Part shown: one piece after another, positions 29,172 through 37,967 of the stretch
Layout of the letters: every line of letters starts with the position of its first letter
Position numbering within the stretch: the first letter of the stretch is position 1
NCBI GenBank assembly: GCA_902571865.1
Contig: CACGDO010000002.1
Location: forward strand, 118,960-182,959
Source: an uncultured Alphaproteobacteria bacterium
GTDB taxonomy: Bacteria; Pseudomonadota; Alphaproteobacteria; HIMB59; GCA-002718135
DNA: 64,000 bases
Direction: 5' to 3'
Program-made: the position numbers and the translations under genes
Notes under the pieces: model-generated
The model's input: the letters and a program-made list of their open reading frames with translations, nothing else
What the model was told of the DNA's origin: nothing
Databases searched by the model: none

Positions 29172-29834
29172 ATGTTTGGACTAAAAAGTGCATCTTTATT
29201 TGGTGATACCAAGAAACTTGAAAGAGAAATTGATGAATTTGTGGATATTGTCTCTGAAGTAGGTTTAGTATTTAAATCAATTGTTCCAACTTATCTTAAT
29301 CATTCTGCCAACGGTAAATTTGAGGAAATGGTTGAAAAAGTAAAAGATATGGAAAGTAAGGCCGACAAAATTACGAAAGATGTTGAGCATACTCTTTATG
29401 AAGAAACACTAATCCCAGATGCAAGAAGTGACGTGTTACGACTTCTAGAACACATCGACGAATTAATTGGAATGTACCAAGGGAATTGTTATCACTTCTC
29501 TATTCAAAAACCTAATTTTCCAAAAGAGTTTCACCAAGATTTAATTGAGTTAACAGAGACTGTTGTAAATTGTGTTGAATCATTATGTTTAACCGTAAGA
29601 TCATTTTTTAGAGATATTAAATCTGTTAGAGATAATGCACATAAAGTTACATTTTATGAAAAAGAATCTGATATAAAATTTAGTTCTCTTGCAAGAAGAA
29701 TTTTTGATTCTGAATTACCTCTAGATCAAAAAATGCATCTTCGATATTTTGTAGAGAAAATTGATCGTATTTGTGATCAAGCAGAAGACATAGCTGACGA
29801 GGTTCAAATTTACGCTATTAAACGTTCTGTTTAA
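29172..29834 (+). CDS. DUF47 (PhoU-like) phosphate transport regulator
   Basis: A 220-residue helical protein of the DUF47/TIGR00153 family, related to PhoU. It shows KLEREIDEFVDIVSEVGLVFKSIV near the N-terminus, then DARSDVLRLLEHIDELIGMYQGNC, and ends with FVEKIDRICDQAEDIADEVQIYAIKR. Members sit beside PiT permeases and modulate low-affinity phosphate uptake. It ends 6 bases before the PiT gene here, so an operon is near certain. Confidence 0.92.
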   Translation: MFGLKSASLFGDTKKLEREIDEFVDIVSEVGLVFKSIVPTYLNHSANGKFEEMVEKVKDMESKADKITKDVEHTLYEETLIPDARSDVLRLLEHIDELIGMYQGNCYHFSIQKPNFPKEFHQDLIELTETVVNCVESLCLTVRSFFRDIKSVRDNAHKVTFYEKESDIKFSSLARRIFDSELPLDQKMHLRYFVEKIDRICDQAEDIADEVQIYAIKRSV

Positions 29835-29840
29835 TTTTCA

Positions 29841-30893
29841 ATGGAAATTACAATTCTAATTTTTTTATTTGGTGGTCTTTTTTTAGGTTGGTCACTTGGC
29901 GCCAATGATGCAGCAAATGTTTTTGGAACTGCAGTTGGAACACGTATGGTTAGTTTCACAAGTGCAGCAATAATTTGTAGTGTCTTTGTTATTCTAGGTG
30001 CAATTATTAGCGGAGCAGGCACAACAGAAACTTTAGGTAAGTTAGGTGCTATTAATGCATTGCCTGGTGCTTTTGCAGCATGTGTGGCTGCGGGAATATC
30101 TGTATATTTAATGACCAAAGTTGGCTTGCCTGTTTCAACAACGCAAGCGATTGTTGGAGCAATTGTTGGTTGGAATTTATACACGGGATCTTCAACTAAT
30201 CTTCAAGTTTTAATTACTATTTTAGGAACATGGATACTCTGTCCTATCATTGCAGGAGTTATTGCAATGGGTTTATTTACTTTTACAAAAAGAGTTATAC
30301 TCAATAGAAAGTTACATATTCTCAGACTTGATGCGTATACAAGAACAGCTTTACTTTTAGCAGGTGCTTTTGGTGCTTATAGTTTAGGTGCAAACAATAT
30401 TGCTAATGTAATGGGTGTCTTCGTACCTATATCACCGTTTACTGATGTTACTATTGGAAATTTATTTGTCTTTTCCTCAAAAGAACAACTATTTCTGCTG
30501 GGTGGTTTAGCAATAGCTGTTGGTGTTTTTACTTACTCGAAAAGAGTTATGTTTACCGTGGGTAATGATCTCTTAAAAATGACACCAGTGGCAGCATTTA
30601 TTGTTGTTATATCGCATTCTATTGTTTTATTTTTATTTGCATCCCAGGGTATAAGTGCTTTTTTACAATCTATAAATCTTCCCTCTATACCTTTGGTACC
30701 AGTATCAAGTTCCCAAGCTGTTGTCGGCGGCGTAATTGGAATTGGTCTTTTAAAAGGAGGAAAAGAAGTTCAATGGTCAATTGCGGGTAGAATTTCTTTG
30801 GGTTGGATGACGCTACCTATAATTGCAGCTTTAATTTCTTTAATTGTTTTATTTATTCTAGAAAATATTTTTAATTTAACGGTCTCTTTTTAA
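29841..30893 (+). CDS. pitA: PiT-family inorganic phosphate transporter
   Basis: A 350-residue permease with about ten membrane helices. Two inverted PiT signatures are seen: LGANDAANVFGTAVGTRMVS near 19-38 and YSLGANNIANVMGVFVP near 177-193. Each is followed by a VS(T/S)(T/S)QA motif (VSTTQAIVGAIVGWN and VSSSQAVVGGVIG). It imports Pi, usually with protons or as a metal-phosphate complex, at higher external concentration than Pst. It is the second gene after the DUF47 regulator. Confidence 0.93.
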   Translation: MEITILIFLFGGLFLGWSLGANDAANVFGTAVGTRMVSFTSAAIICSVFVILGAIISGAGTTETLGKLGAINALPGAFAACVAAGISVYLMTKVGLPVSTTQAIVGAIVGWNLYTGSSTNLQVLITILGTWILCPIIAGVIAMGLFTFTKRVILNRKLHILRLDAYTRTALLLAGAFGAYSLGANNIANVMGVFVPISPFTDVTIGNLFVFSSKEQLFLLGGLAIAVGVFTYSKRVMFTVGNDLLKMTPVAAFIVVISHSIVLFLFASQGISAFLQSINLPSIPLVPVSSSQAVVGGVIGIGLLKGGKEVQWSIAGRISLGWMTLPIIAALISLIVLFILENIFNLTVSF

Positions 30894-31414
30894 TTAACTG
30901 CTCGATAAGAAAAAATAAAATCTTCTTGGATTTTTGACTCGATAGCTCCTTTTCTTCTTGATCGTACTAGATCAATAGCTTCTTGTTTTTTATAATTAAA
31001 TTCAACAAGTAAAATCGCAGCTATAGTGCCAGCTCTTCCTTTTCCTCCACGGCAATGTAAAACTATATTTTTACCATCTATCAATTCGTTCTTTAATAAA
31101 ACTTTTGTTGTTTCCCATTTATATTTAAAATCTTTATCTGGTGCTCCCATGTCATAAATGGGTAAATGGTACCAATGTAATTTATGTTCATAAATATTTT
31201 TGACAAACAAAGTTTTATCACACAATTTTTCAAATTCGCTATCTTCAACAAAAGAAGTAATAGAGCTACAATTATTATTTTTAAATATTTCTAATTCGTT
31301 TGCTAAAATTGTCTCTTCAAATGAACCACTAGGATTAAGACCTGGAAAAGAAGTTAATATAATTTTGCCTGCAAATGACTTAGAGTCAATAAAATCATAA
31401 TTGCTAAATTGCAT
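30890..31414 (-). CDS. dual-specificity (protein tyrosine phosphatase-like) phosphatase
   Basis: A 174-residue Cys-dependent phosphatase. The P-loop HCRGGKGRAGTIAA (CxxGxxRxG, Cys near residue 120) and an upstream Asp region (HWYHLPIYDMGAPD) match the DSP/CDKN3-like type. The ATG directly follows the stop of the PhnZ-like gene with no gap, so the pair is co-translated. Substrate is unknown; the phosphonate context suggests a small phosphoester or a signalling role rather than a classical phosphotyrosine protein. Its 3' end overlaps pitA by 4 bases. Confidence 0.82.
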   Translation of the reverse strand: MQFSNYDFIDSKSFAGKIILTSFPGLNPSGSFEETILANELEIFKNNNCSSITSFVEDSEFEKLCDKTLFVKNIYEHKLHWYHLPIYDMGAPDKDFKYKWETTKVLLKNELIDGKNIVLHCRGGKGRAGTIAAILLVEFNYKKQEAIDLVRSRRKGAIESKIQEDFIFSYRAVN

Positions 31415-31990
31415 TTACGCTTGTTTAGCTAAAAAAGACTGTCTTGCTTCTTCTAAATAGGGACGAAAATGTTCAACATCGGGAGTTTTTTTATCTAGAA
31501 TTTTTGCTAGATCATCAAATCTTCTAAGTTCTACTGCCTCATCCATAAAAGGTTTGCTGATAAACGCATCTGCTTCTTCTTTTGTGAAAGGACCGCCTTG
31601 AACTTTTAACGAAAGTTTCGATGCTTCTGATAGGCTATCATAATAACCCTCTTCAACACTTGATAAATATCTTTTTGAATCAACATGTGCTCTAATTGGT
31701 AAAATAACATCTTCACCAAAATATTTTTTTAAAAAATCAGCACCTAGGTTTTCATGATGACCATCTTTCCCTTCATGAATGGGATCGCCGTCCTCATAGA
31801 TAAGGTGGCCAACATCATGCAGTAATGCTGCAGCAATTGTTGGTCCTGGTAATTTATGTTTTTCAGCAAGTTCAGCGCATTGGAGTGCATGCTCAAGCTG
31901 GGTCACATCCTCATTACCATATTGAATATCAGCACCTTTTGTTTTCAAAAGATCTAAGAGATAATCTACGATATTTTCTTCCATTCTCAT
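31415..31990 (-). CDS. PhnZ-like HD-domain protein of phosphonate catabolism
   Basis: A 191-residue HD-domain protein matching the phosphonate-operon HD type (TIGR03276/PhnZ-like). The metal ligands are H34, H58-D59, H78/H79 and the later His in PIRAHVDSKRYL. Y24 and E27 (QYGNED), positions described as functional in PhnZ, are also present. PhnZ is a mixed-valent di-iron oxygenase that cleaves 2-amino-1-hydroxyethylphosphonate to glycine and Pi. Its partner hydroxylase PhnY* is not seen in this window. An alternative ATG lies two codons downstream. Confidence 0.85.
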   Translation of the reverse strand: MRMEENIVDYLLDLLKTKGADIQYGNEDVTQLEHALQCAELAEKHKLPGPTIAAALLHDVGHLIYEDGDPIHEGKDGHHENLGADFLKKYFGEDVILPIRAHVDSKRYLSSVEEGYYDSLSEASKLSLKVQGGPFTKEEADAFISKPFMDEAVELRRFDDLAKILDKKTPDVEHFRPYLEEARQSFLAKQA

Positions 31991-32078
31991 TTATAATTAA
32001 CTTATTAGAAAATAAATTCAATTCCAACTTTAATAAGATTGATCAAATTTATAATAATATTTATTAAGTAAATATTTA

Positions 32079-33176
32079 ATGGATAAAAAATTATTAACGC
32101 CTGGTCCTCTCACGACATCGATGTCAACAAAAGAGGCTATGCTTCATGATTGGGGTTCGAGAGATACAAAATTTATTGATCTCAATGCATCAATTAGAGA
32201 TTCCCTTGTTAAATTAATAGATGGTGAAGATAAATATCAATGTGTTCCAATGCAGGGAAGTGGAACTTTTGCTGTAGAGTCGATGGTGAGCTCTCTTACT
32301 CAAAAAGATTCTAAAATTCTGATTCTGATCAATGGTGCTTACGGACAAAGAATGAAAAAAATGTGCACATATTTAGGGAGAGATTTTATTGAATATGAAG
32401 TTGCTGAACATGAAGTACATGACATCAATAAAATTGAAGAGTTAATTGATAGCAACAACTTAACACACGTCTTTGCTGTATATTGTGAAACAACATCCGG
32501 TATTTTAAATCCTATTGAAGACATTGCAAAATTGGTTGAAGGGAAAAATTTATCTTTATTCATCGATGCAATGAGTGCCTTTGGTGCATTACCCTTAAGT
32601 TCTAAAACAATTACATTTGATGCTGTAGCCGCTTCATCAAACAAATGCTTAGAAGGTGTGCCAGGTGTTGGTTTTATTCTTGTTAAAAATGAAGTTATTC
32701 AAAATGCAAAAGGCAATAGTCACTCACTAAGTCTAGACTTATATGATCAATGGCAAGCAATGGAAAAAAATAAACAATGGCGATTTACACCTCCTACACA
32801 CGTATTGGCTGCATTCAATCAAGCGATTGAGGAACATAAACAACAAGGTGGGGTAGAGGGAAGAGGTAAAAGATATAAAAAAAATTGTGAAATTATTTGT
32901 AATGGAATGAAAGAGTTGGGATTTGAGCAACTACTTCCTGATAATTTGCAAGCACCAATTATTATTACTTTTAAACAACCTAATGATCCTAAATTTAACT
33001 TTGAGAAATTTTATAATGCTCTTAGTGAAAAAGATTTTTTAATTTATCCAGGAAAACTAACAGTGGCAGAAACTTTTAGAATTGGGTGTATTGGTAATTT
33101 AGATGAACAAGACATGATGGATACAATAAAAGCTGTAAAAGAAGTCGTTACTGAATTGGGATTAACATTAAACTAA
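32079..33176 (+). CDS. phnW: 2-aminoethylphosphonate-pyruvate transaminase
   Basis: A 365-residue PLP enzyme that converts 2-aminoethylphosphonate and pyruvate to phosphonoacetaldehyde and alanine. The family N-terminus LLTPGPLTTS, MLHDWGSRD and the QGSGTFAVESM segment are clear. The PLP Lys is in SSNKCLEGVPGVGF near residue 189, and the FIDAMSAFG motif lies before it. It is first in a plus-strand operon, divergent from the PhnZ-like gene. Its product can be oxidised by PhnY and split by PhnA, both about 8-9 kb away. Confidence 0.95.
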   Translation: MDKKLLTPGPLTTSMSTKEAMLHDWGSRDTKFIDLNASIRDSLVKLIDGEDKYQCVPMQGSGTFAVESMVSSLTQKDSKILILINGAYGQRMKKMCTYLGRDFIEYEVAEHEVHDINKIEELIDSNNLTHVFAVYCETTSGILNPIEDIAKLVEGKNLSLFIDAMSAFGALPLSSKTITFDAVAASSNKCLEGVPGVGFILVKNEVIQNAKGNSHSLSLDLYDQWQAMEKNKQWRFTPPTHVLAAFNQAIEEHKQQGGVEGRGKRYKKNCEIICNGMKELGFEQLLPDNLQAPIIITFKQPNDPKFNFEKFYNALSEKDFLIYPGKLTVAETFRIGCIGNLDEQDMMDTIKAVKEVVTELGLTLN

Positions 33177-33183
33177 CAAAATA

Positions 33184-33816
33184 ATGACAAGAGAAATTGA
33201 AATACCATTAGTTAAAGCAACAAATGAAAATCTTAAAGGATACGGATATTTAATCGATAGTTTTGAAAATAGTGATATTGAAATTGTTACTTGGCCAAAA
33301 CAAGGATGGCGCGAAATAGAAGAGGGAACTGGTAATGAAGGTGGAACTACCGAAGGTTCTTTTGATACCTGGTGGCAAGGTGACGTGCTTTATGGTCAAA
33401 ATAATGCTGTTCAACATAAGAGCGATTATGAAGTAGATGGAAAATATATACTGGGTTATGCCAATAATCCTGATCAAGAATTGCAAAAAGATAAATATTC
33501 AGATCCAACAAAAATATTTCTATGGCATGCAAATTATCACCCTGATGGAGGTCAGCTTTTCTTTCCTGAAGAAAATAAACCATTTATTTGTCCTTTAGCC
33601 TTACCGACAGACGACATTGAACCAGAACATTTTAAAGCATTTTATTGTGACGGATCAAAAGGTTTGTATATTCATCCAAATATTTGGCATGAAGGGGTGT
33701 TTCCAGTTACGGAAAAACAATCGTTTCAAGGAAAACAAGGTAAAGTACATGCAAGAGTTAGCATCGACTTAAAAGATGAATTTAATAAATATATTTATTT
33801 TAAAACTGCGATCTAA
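33184..33816 (+). CDS. AllA-like (ureidoglycolate lyase superfamily) protein in phnW operon
   Basis: A 210-residue cupin-type protein. It aligns with AllA at the N-terminus (IPLVKATNENLKGYGYLID), at the core (YHPDGGQLFFPEENKPFICPLA versus AllA RHPLGTQAFIP) and near the end (LYIHPNIWHEGVFPV versus YHRNVWHHPLFAW). AllA splits ureidoglycolate to glyoxylate and urea. This protein is longer by about 45 residues and has a Gly/Trp-rich insert (residues ~38-60). It starts 8 bases after phnW, so a role in nitrogen or phosphonate use is possible. True substrate unknown. Confidence 0.7.
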   Translation: MTREIEIPLVKATNENLKGYGYLIDSFENSDIEIVTWPKQGWREIEEGTGNEGGTTEGSFDTWWQGDVLYGQNNAVQHKSDYEVDGKYILGYANNPDQELQKDKYSDPTKIFLWHANYHPDGGQLFFPEENKPFICPLALPTDDIEPEHFKAFYCDGSKGLYIHPNIWHEGVFPVTEKQSFQGKQGKVHARVSIDLKDEFNKYIYFKTAI

Positions 33817-33836
33817 TTATAAATTTATATTTAATA

Positions 33837-34625
33837 ATGAAAATTATTCACCTTTCAGACCCTCATATTTATATAGATAAGATTCATGGCATAGATCCTG
33901 TCAGTAAATTTAAAAAAGCATTAAGTCATATAAAAAATAATCATGGTGATGCAGATTTATTTGCCATCACTGGTGATATTACAGACTTAGGTGATAAAGA
34001 TTCTTATCAGTTATTTATAAAAATCATTGATGAAGCAGGGCTGCCAAAGAATTTAAATCCTCAACTAATTATAGGTAATCATGATATCAGAGATGAGTTT
34101 AAAATAAACTTTCCTAATATTGAAACCGATCCAAATGGATTTATTCAATACTTTAAAGATATAGATAATAAACGTTTAATTTTTATCGATACTAATCTGA
34201 TTAATACTCACCAAGGACATTACTGTGAAGAGAGGCAAGAATGGTTAAACAATATTTTAGGTAAAACTAATACAGATACGTACATCTTTATGCATCATAA
34301 TCCACTGGCATTAGTAAAAGAGGAAAGTGATGGAATAGGATTACAACAAAAAAAAGAGTTTCAACAAATTTTAACTAAAAATAATAAGATAATAAAACAT
34401 ATTTTTTTTGGTCATCAACACATTACAAGTTCTGGTTCTTATTGTGGTATTACTTTTTCTTCCCCAAGAAGTACTTGGTCTCCTCTAATACCTAACTTTT
34501 CAAATGAATATCGTTTAGGAACGGCTAATACAGATACAAATTATAATGTTGCAATAATTCGATCTGACGCCTTAATTATTCATACAGAGGATTTTTTAAA
34601 AACAGAAGTTAATTGGTTTAAATAA
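33837..34625 (+). CDS. GpdQ/CpdA-like metallophosphodiesterase
   Basis: A 262-residue class III phosphodiesterase. Metal motifs are LSDPHIYI (near 6), ITGDITDLGD (near 45), IGNHDIRDEF (near 82), FMHHNPL (near 152) and FGHQHIT (near 190). Relatives cleave glycerophosphodiesters, cyclic AMP or phosphonate monoesters. It is third in the phnW operon (21-base gap), so release of alcohol from a phosphonate or phosphate diester before PhnW is plausible. No signal peptide; it acts in the cytoplasm. Confidence 0.8.
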   Translation: MKIIHLSDPHIYIDKIHGIDPVSKFKKALSHIKNNHGDADLFAITGDITDLGDKDSYQLFIKIIDEAGLPKNLNPQLIIGNHDIRDEFKINFPNIETDPNGFIQYFKDIDNKRLIFIDTNLINTHQGHYCEERQEWLNNILGKTNTDTYIFMHHNPLALVKEESDGIGLQQKKEFQQILTKNNKIIKHIFFGHQHITSSGSYCGITFSSPRSTWSPLIPNFSNEYRLGTANTDTNYNVAIIRSDALIIHTEDFLKTEVNWFK

Positions 34626-34629
34626 AAAA

Positions 34630-35736
34630 TTATTTTTTTTCGATTACAAATATTTCATTGTTAAAATAAAGGCCTTTATTTTTAGCAACAATATTTTGAA
34701 CTACTTTTTCGTAATTTTTTGTTTTTTCTACCTTCATTACTTTATCATCATCCATTTGATTAACATATATGGAGGCATTCCAAGCAGAAAAAACTAATGA
34801 TGTAGCTATACCTCCACTGATTTCTGTTGGTAGAGCTCTCAATTTACATTTAATAATTCTTTTTTCTCCAAAAGATAAACTGCTTAATAAATCTTTATCT
34901 AAATTTTTCTTAAGATAAGAAATGATACTATTTCCAAGAGAAGGAAATGGGTCCTCTTTTGGCCAAATTTTACGAATTATTTCATTAGCAGGATCTTTTC
35001 CTGAAGCATGAATAGTTAATAATTTCCCTTTTGATTTTAAGGCCCTAATCATTGGTTCGATGACATATTTTGATTTCTTTTCTGCTGAAATTCTTGAACG
35101 ATAAGGCTGTGAAGCAATAATAAGATCAAATTTATTATCTGATTTTTTTTTGGTAGGTATTAATTCATTTACATTAAATTCTTGATCTTCGCGGTAAATA
35201 ACCATGACTGAAGGCTCTTTATAAGTATGGTTACCTGACTTTTTATTAATTTCTATATTCCATTTTTTTTCTAAAAATTCATTTTGTTTTCTTAATTGTT
35301 GGGCAAATTCAAGAGAGGTATCTCCTTTTAATTTAATAATATTCCAATTAATTTTTTTCTGTTTAACTTCATTTTTTGATTTTAGGTTTGCAGCTTCAGC
35401 GTAGTGTAGATTTGAAATGACAAAAACCGTATTCTTATGTTCAACAAACCTATCGGGTAATTTTTCTAAACCTAATCTTACATCTTCTATGCTTATTTCT
35501 TTTGTGCAAACTAATAAAGGTACGTTAGGCTTAGCCTCGTGGCACTGACGCATAACATTCATAAGTAAGGAACCATCACCCATACCAGCATCAAATATTT
35601 TTATACCAGGTTTTTGAGGTTTAATTTTATTTACGTGAGGGCGTATCGCATCGGCAATTTGATTTTTTTCATTTGTTGTTGTGACAAATAATAAGTATTT
35701 TTGTCTGTTATCATAAAACCTGAAATTTTTTTTCAT
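34630..35736 (-). CDS. SAM-methyltransferase-like protein of unknown specificity
   Basis: A 368-residue protein I do not recognise beyond its fold. It has a class I SAM motif (IKIFDAGMGDGSLLMNVM near residues 45-62) and a second conserved stretch FDLIIASQPYRSRI near 203-216, which resembles a catalytic (D/N/S)PPY-like loop (ASQPY). IEPMIRALKSKGKLLTIHASG fits strands 5-6 of the fold. It is the last of three tightly packed genes after a MetE-like protein and an Fe-alcohol dehydrogenase (2-base gap). The target is unknown. Confidence 0.6.
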   Translation of the reverse strand: MKKNFRFYDNRQKYLLFVTTTNEKNQIADAIRPHVNKIKPQKPGIKIFDAGMGDGSLLMNVMRQCHEAKPNVPLLVCTKEISIEDVRLGLEKLPDRFVEHKNTVFVISNLHYAEAANLKSKNEVKQKKINWNIIKLKGDTSLEFAQQLRKQNEFLEKKWNIEINKKSGNHTYKEPSVMVIYREDQEFNVNELIPTKKKSDNKFDLIIASQPYRSRISAEKKSKYVIEPMIRALKSKGKLLTIHASGKDPANEIIRKIWPKEDPFPSLGNSIISYLKKNLDKDLLSSLSFGEKRIIKCKLRALPTEISGGIATSLVFSAWNASIYVNQMDDDKVMKVEKTKNYEKVVQNIVAKNKGLYFNNEIFVIEKK

Positions 35737-35738
35737 TA

Positions 35739-36851
35739 CTAATAAAGTCCCATTGATTTAGCAGAAGAGATGAAGGCTTCTTTATTGCCAATAAAGTTTT
35801 TACCTCGTTCCCCTAAAAACGCATCATCTACTATATTATTCCATTCTTGAACAGGAACTTTTATTTCATTTAAGTTAAGAGGAACCTCTAAAGAACGCAT
35901 AAATTCACTCAGATGATCTGCAGCATTCTCTAGATTATCATTAAAAATTAATTTTAGTCTCTCCTCAGCTACACTATCAATTCCAACCATACTTTTAGTA
36001 ATCATGGGTAAAGTAAATGAACAAGCAATACCATGCTGAATACCGTAATTGAGTGTCACAGGGTATGATAGATTGTGCGCAATAGCAGTTTTCGTATTGG
36101 AAAACGCTAAACCAGCATGAACACATGCCAGCGCAATGTTTGAACGTAATTCAACATTTCTTAAATCTTTAGTGAGAAGTGGTAAATTTTCTAATACTAA
36201 TTTTGATGCTTGTATTGCATGAGAAGCAGAAACTGGATTTGCATTAATATTCCAAATACTTTCCATTGAATGGGAGAGAGCATCTAAACCAGTTGAAATG
36301 GTCAAGCCTAAAGGCTTATCAACCATAATAGATGGATCGATAATTGTTTTTTCTGCATAAAGAGATTTATGCGCCAAAGATAATTTATTGTTTTTTTCTT
36401 TATCCCAAATTGTGGCCCAACACGTAAGCTCACTTGATGTTCCTGAAGTTGTAGGTATTGCAATAATCTTGATTGGATTTTCGACTCTTGGACTTTTCTT
36501 ATTGCGAACGAAATCTGTTAGATATTCTTGTTTATCTTTAAATGCAGCAATTGCTTTAGCTGTGTCTGTAACAGAGCCACCACCTATAGCTAAAATATAA
36601 TCTACCGATTCATTGATTGAAGAAAATTTTTTTTGTAGCTCTAAAATATCCTTATAATCTGGATTAGGCTGAACATCCGTCATAACGGATAGTGGTGGAT
36701 TTGAAGAAGATTTTAATTCATCGCTATATTTTTTAAAAATTTCTTCTGGATGAGTTATTATGATGTAGTTCTTATTTTTAAGAGCATCATGTACTTCTTT
36801 AAATCTATTTTCTCCAAAGATAATTTCAACAGGATTAAAATAATTCCACAT
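35739..36851 (-). CDS. phosphonate-associated iron-containing alcohol dehydrogenase
   Basis: A 370-residue group III alcohol dehydrogenase. NAD-binding GGGSVTDTAK is near 91-100 and IPTTSGTSSELT near 132-143. Metal ligands are in GLDALSHSMES (Asp, His) and AIAHNLSYPVTLNYGIQHG (His, His). It resembles the phosphonate-operon type (TIGR03405, phosphonoacetaldehyde reductase-like), which interconverts phosphonoacetaldehyde and 2-hydroxyethylphosphonate. The N-terminus MWNYFNPVEIIFGEN fits the family. It lies 4 bases after the MetE-like gene and 2 before the methyltransferase-like gene. Confidence 0.82.
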   Translation of the reverse strand: MWNYFNPVEIIFGENRFKEVHDALKNKNYIIITHPEEIFKKYSDELKSSSNPPLSVMTDVQPNPDYKDILELQKKFSSINESVDYILAIGGGSVTDTAKAIAAFKDKQEYLTDFVRNKKSPRVENPIKIIAIPTTSGTSSELTCWATIWDKEKNNKLSLAHKSLYAEKTIIDPSIMVDKPLGLTISTGLDALSHSMESIWNINANPVSASHAIQASKLVLENLPLLTKDLRNVELRSNIALACVHAGLAFSNTKTAIAHNLSYPVTLNYGIQHGIACSFTLPMITKSMVGIDSVAEERLKLIFNDNLENAADHLSEFMRSLEVPLNLNEIKVPVQEWNNIVDDAFLGERGKNFIGNKEAFISSAKSMGLY

Positions 36852-36855
36852 TACA

Positions 36856-37935
36856 TTAAATTGATTTTGCCGCTTTAGTTAAAATTGTCATTTTCTCAAT
36901 TGCTTGTTCTCGTGTAAAGAAACCTAAACCACAATCTGGTGCAGCTATTAAGCGGTGTTCATCAATATGTTCAAGTGAATCTTTGATACGAACTCTTACC
37001 TCTTCAACAGACTCCATTCTACTTTTTGCAATATCAATAAATCCAAAAATTACTTTTGTTTTAGTAAATTTTTCTAAAAGATTTAAATCATTATGCCTAT
37101 GTGAATCTTCTAAAGATACTTCATCAATAGTTGAATCATCTACAAGTGATGCAATTCTATCATAAGCATCTAGATCAGCCTTTTTATAACCTTCTGAATC
37201 TAATGAGTTAGGATAACCACAACAAATATGGCAAACCCGTTGCACTTCTTTAGGAATACCATGCATCATTCTTTCTAAATTTTCCATACCGTAAGAATGA
37301 GCTTCATCGGGCTTTCTAGCAAATACTGGTTCATCAATTTGAATATACTGACAACCTGCATCTACAAGTGCTTTAACTTCTTTATTGAGGGCTAATGCTA
37401 AATCAAAACCAAGTTTTTTCATGTCATCATAGTAATTGTTGGCAATTGAATCTGTAATTGTCATTGGTCCAGGTAACGTAATTTTAACTGGGTTTTTTGT
37501 AAATTGTTGTGCACTCTTCCAGTCTAAATGCATACGTATTTCTTTACTTGAAATTGGTGCAACAATAGTTGGAAGGTCAGCTTCGAACGCACCTTGTCTT
37601 ACTGACTTATGTGTAACTTCCTTAAAACTTACACCATTTAAAAATCGACATTGATATAATACATAACTCTCGCGCCTAACTTCCCCATCTGTTGGAACAT
37701 CGATACCTGCACTTACTTGATCAGTTATAACTTCTTTAATTGCTGCTAAAAATAATTTTTCAGCATCCGCACCCACAGACTCTAACGCTTTTTCATATGC
37801 GCCAGGTGACCAATTTGATAATAATCCTTTTGACGCTTTTCTCTCTTCTTCTGATTTTGTCCCTAAAAACCAATCTTGAATGGGTGTTTGTTTCGGTTTT
37901 GGATAAGCACCTATTGTAGTTGTTGTAAGAGGCAT
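36856..37935 (-). CDS. MetE-like (cobalamin-independent methionine synthase II) family protein
   Basis: A 359-residue protein equal to the C-terminal catalytic half of MetE. Zinc ligands are seen as HIC in VCHICCGYPN (near 235), Glu in the following barrel strand, and Cys in APDCGLGFFTR near 338. IQIDEPVF near 200 is also conserved. Such stand-alone proteins move methyl groups to thiols, or, in the wider UROD/MetE superfamily, cleave or form C-S bonds. The N-terminal folate-binding half of MetE is missing. First gene of the operon with Fe-ADH and a methyltransferase-like protein. Confidence 0.82.
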   Translation of the reverse strand: MPLTTTTIGAYPKPKQTPIQDWFLGTKSEEERKASKGLLSNWSPGAYEKALESVGADAEKLFLAAIKEVITDQVSAGIDVPTDGEVRRESYVLYQCRFLNGVSFKEVTHKSVRQGAFEADLPTIVAPISSKEIRMHLDWKSAQQFTKNPVKITLPGPMTITDSIANNYYDDMKKLGFDLALALNKEVKALVDAGCQYIQIDEPVFARKPDEAHSYGMENLERMMHGIPKEVQRVCHICCGYPNSLDSEGYKKADLDAYDRIASLVDDSTIDEVSLEDSHRHNDLNLLEKFTKTKVIFGFIDIAKSRMESVEEVRVRIKDSLEHIDEHRLIAAPDCGLGFFTREQAIEKMTILTKAAKSI

Positions 37936-37967
37936 CTATTTTTACTCCCATTTAAATTTAAAATAAA

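Noticed and set aside
29831-30184. 117-codon minus-strand frame inside pitA
   Set aside because: It is Pro/Thr-rich, lies wholly antisense to a clear PiT gene and looks like a codon-bias shadow.
31991-32078. Pho box between the PhnZ-like gene and phnW
   Set aside because: The gap is AT-rich but has no pair of TTGTAAT-like half-sites 11 bases apart.
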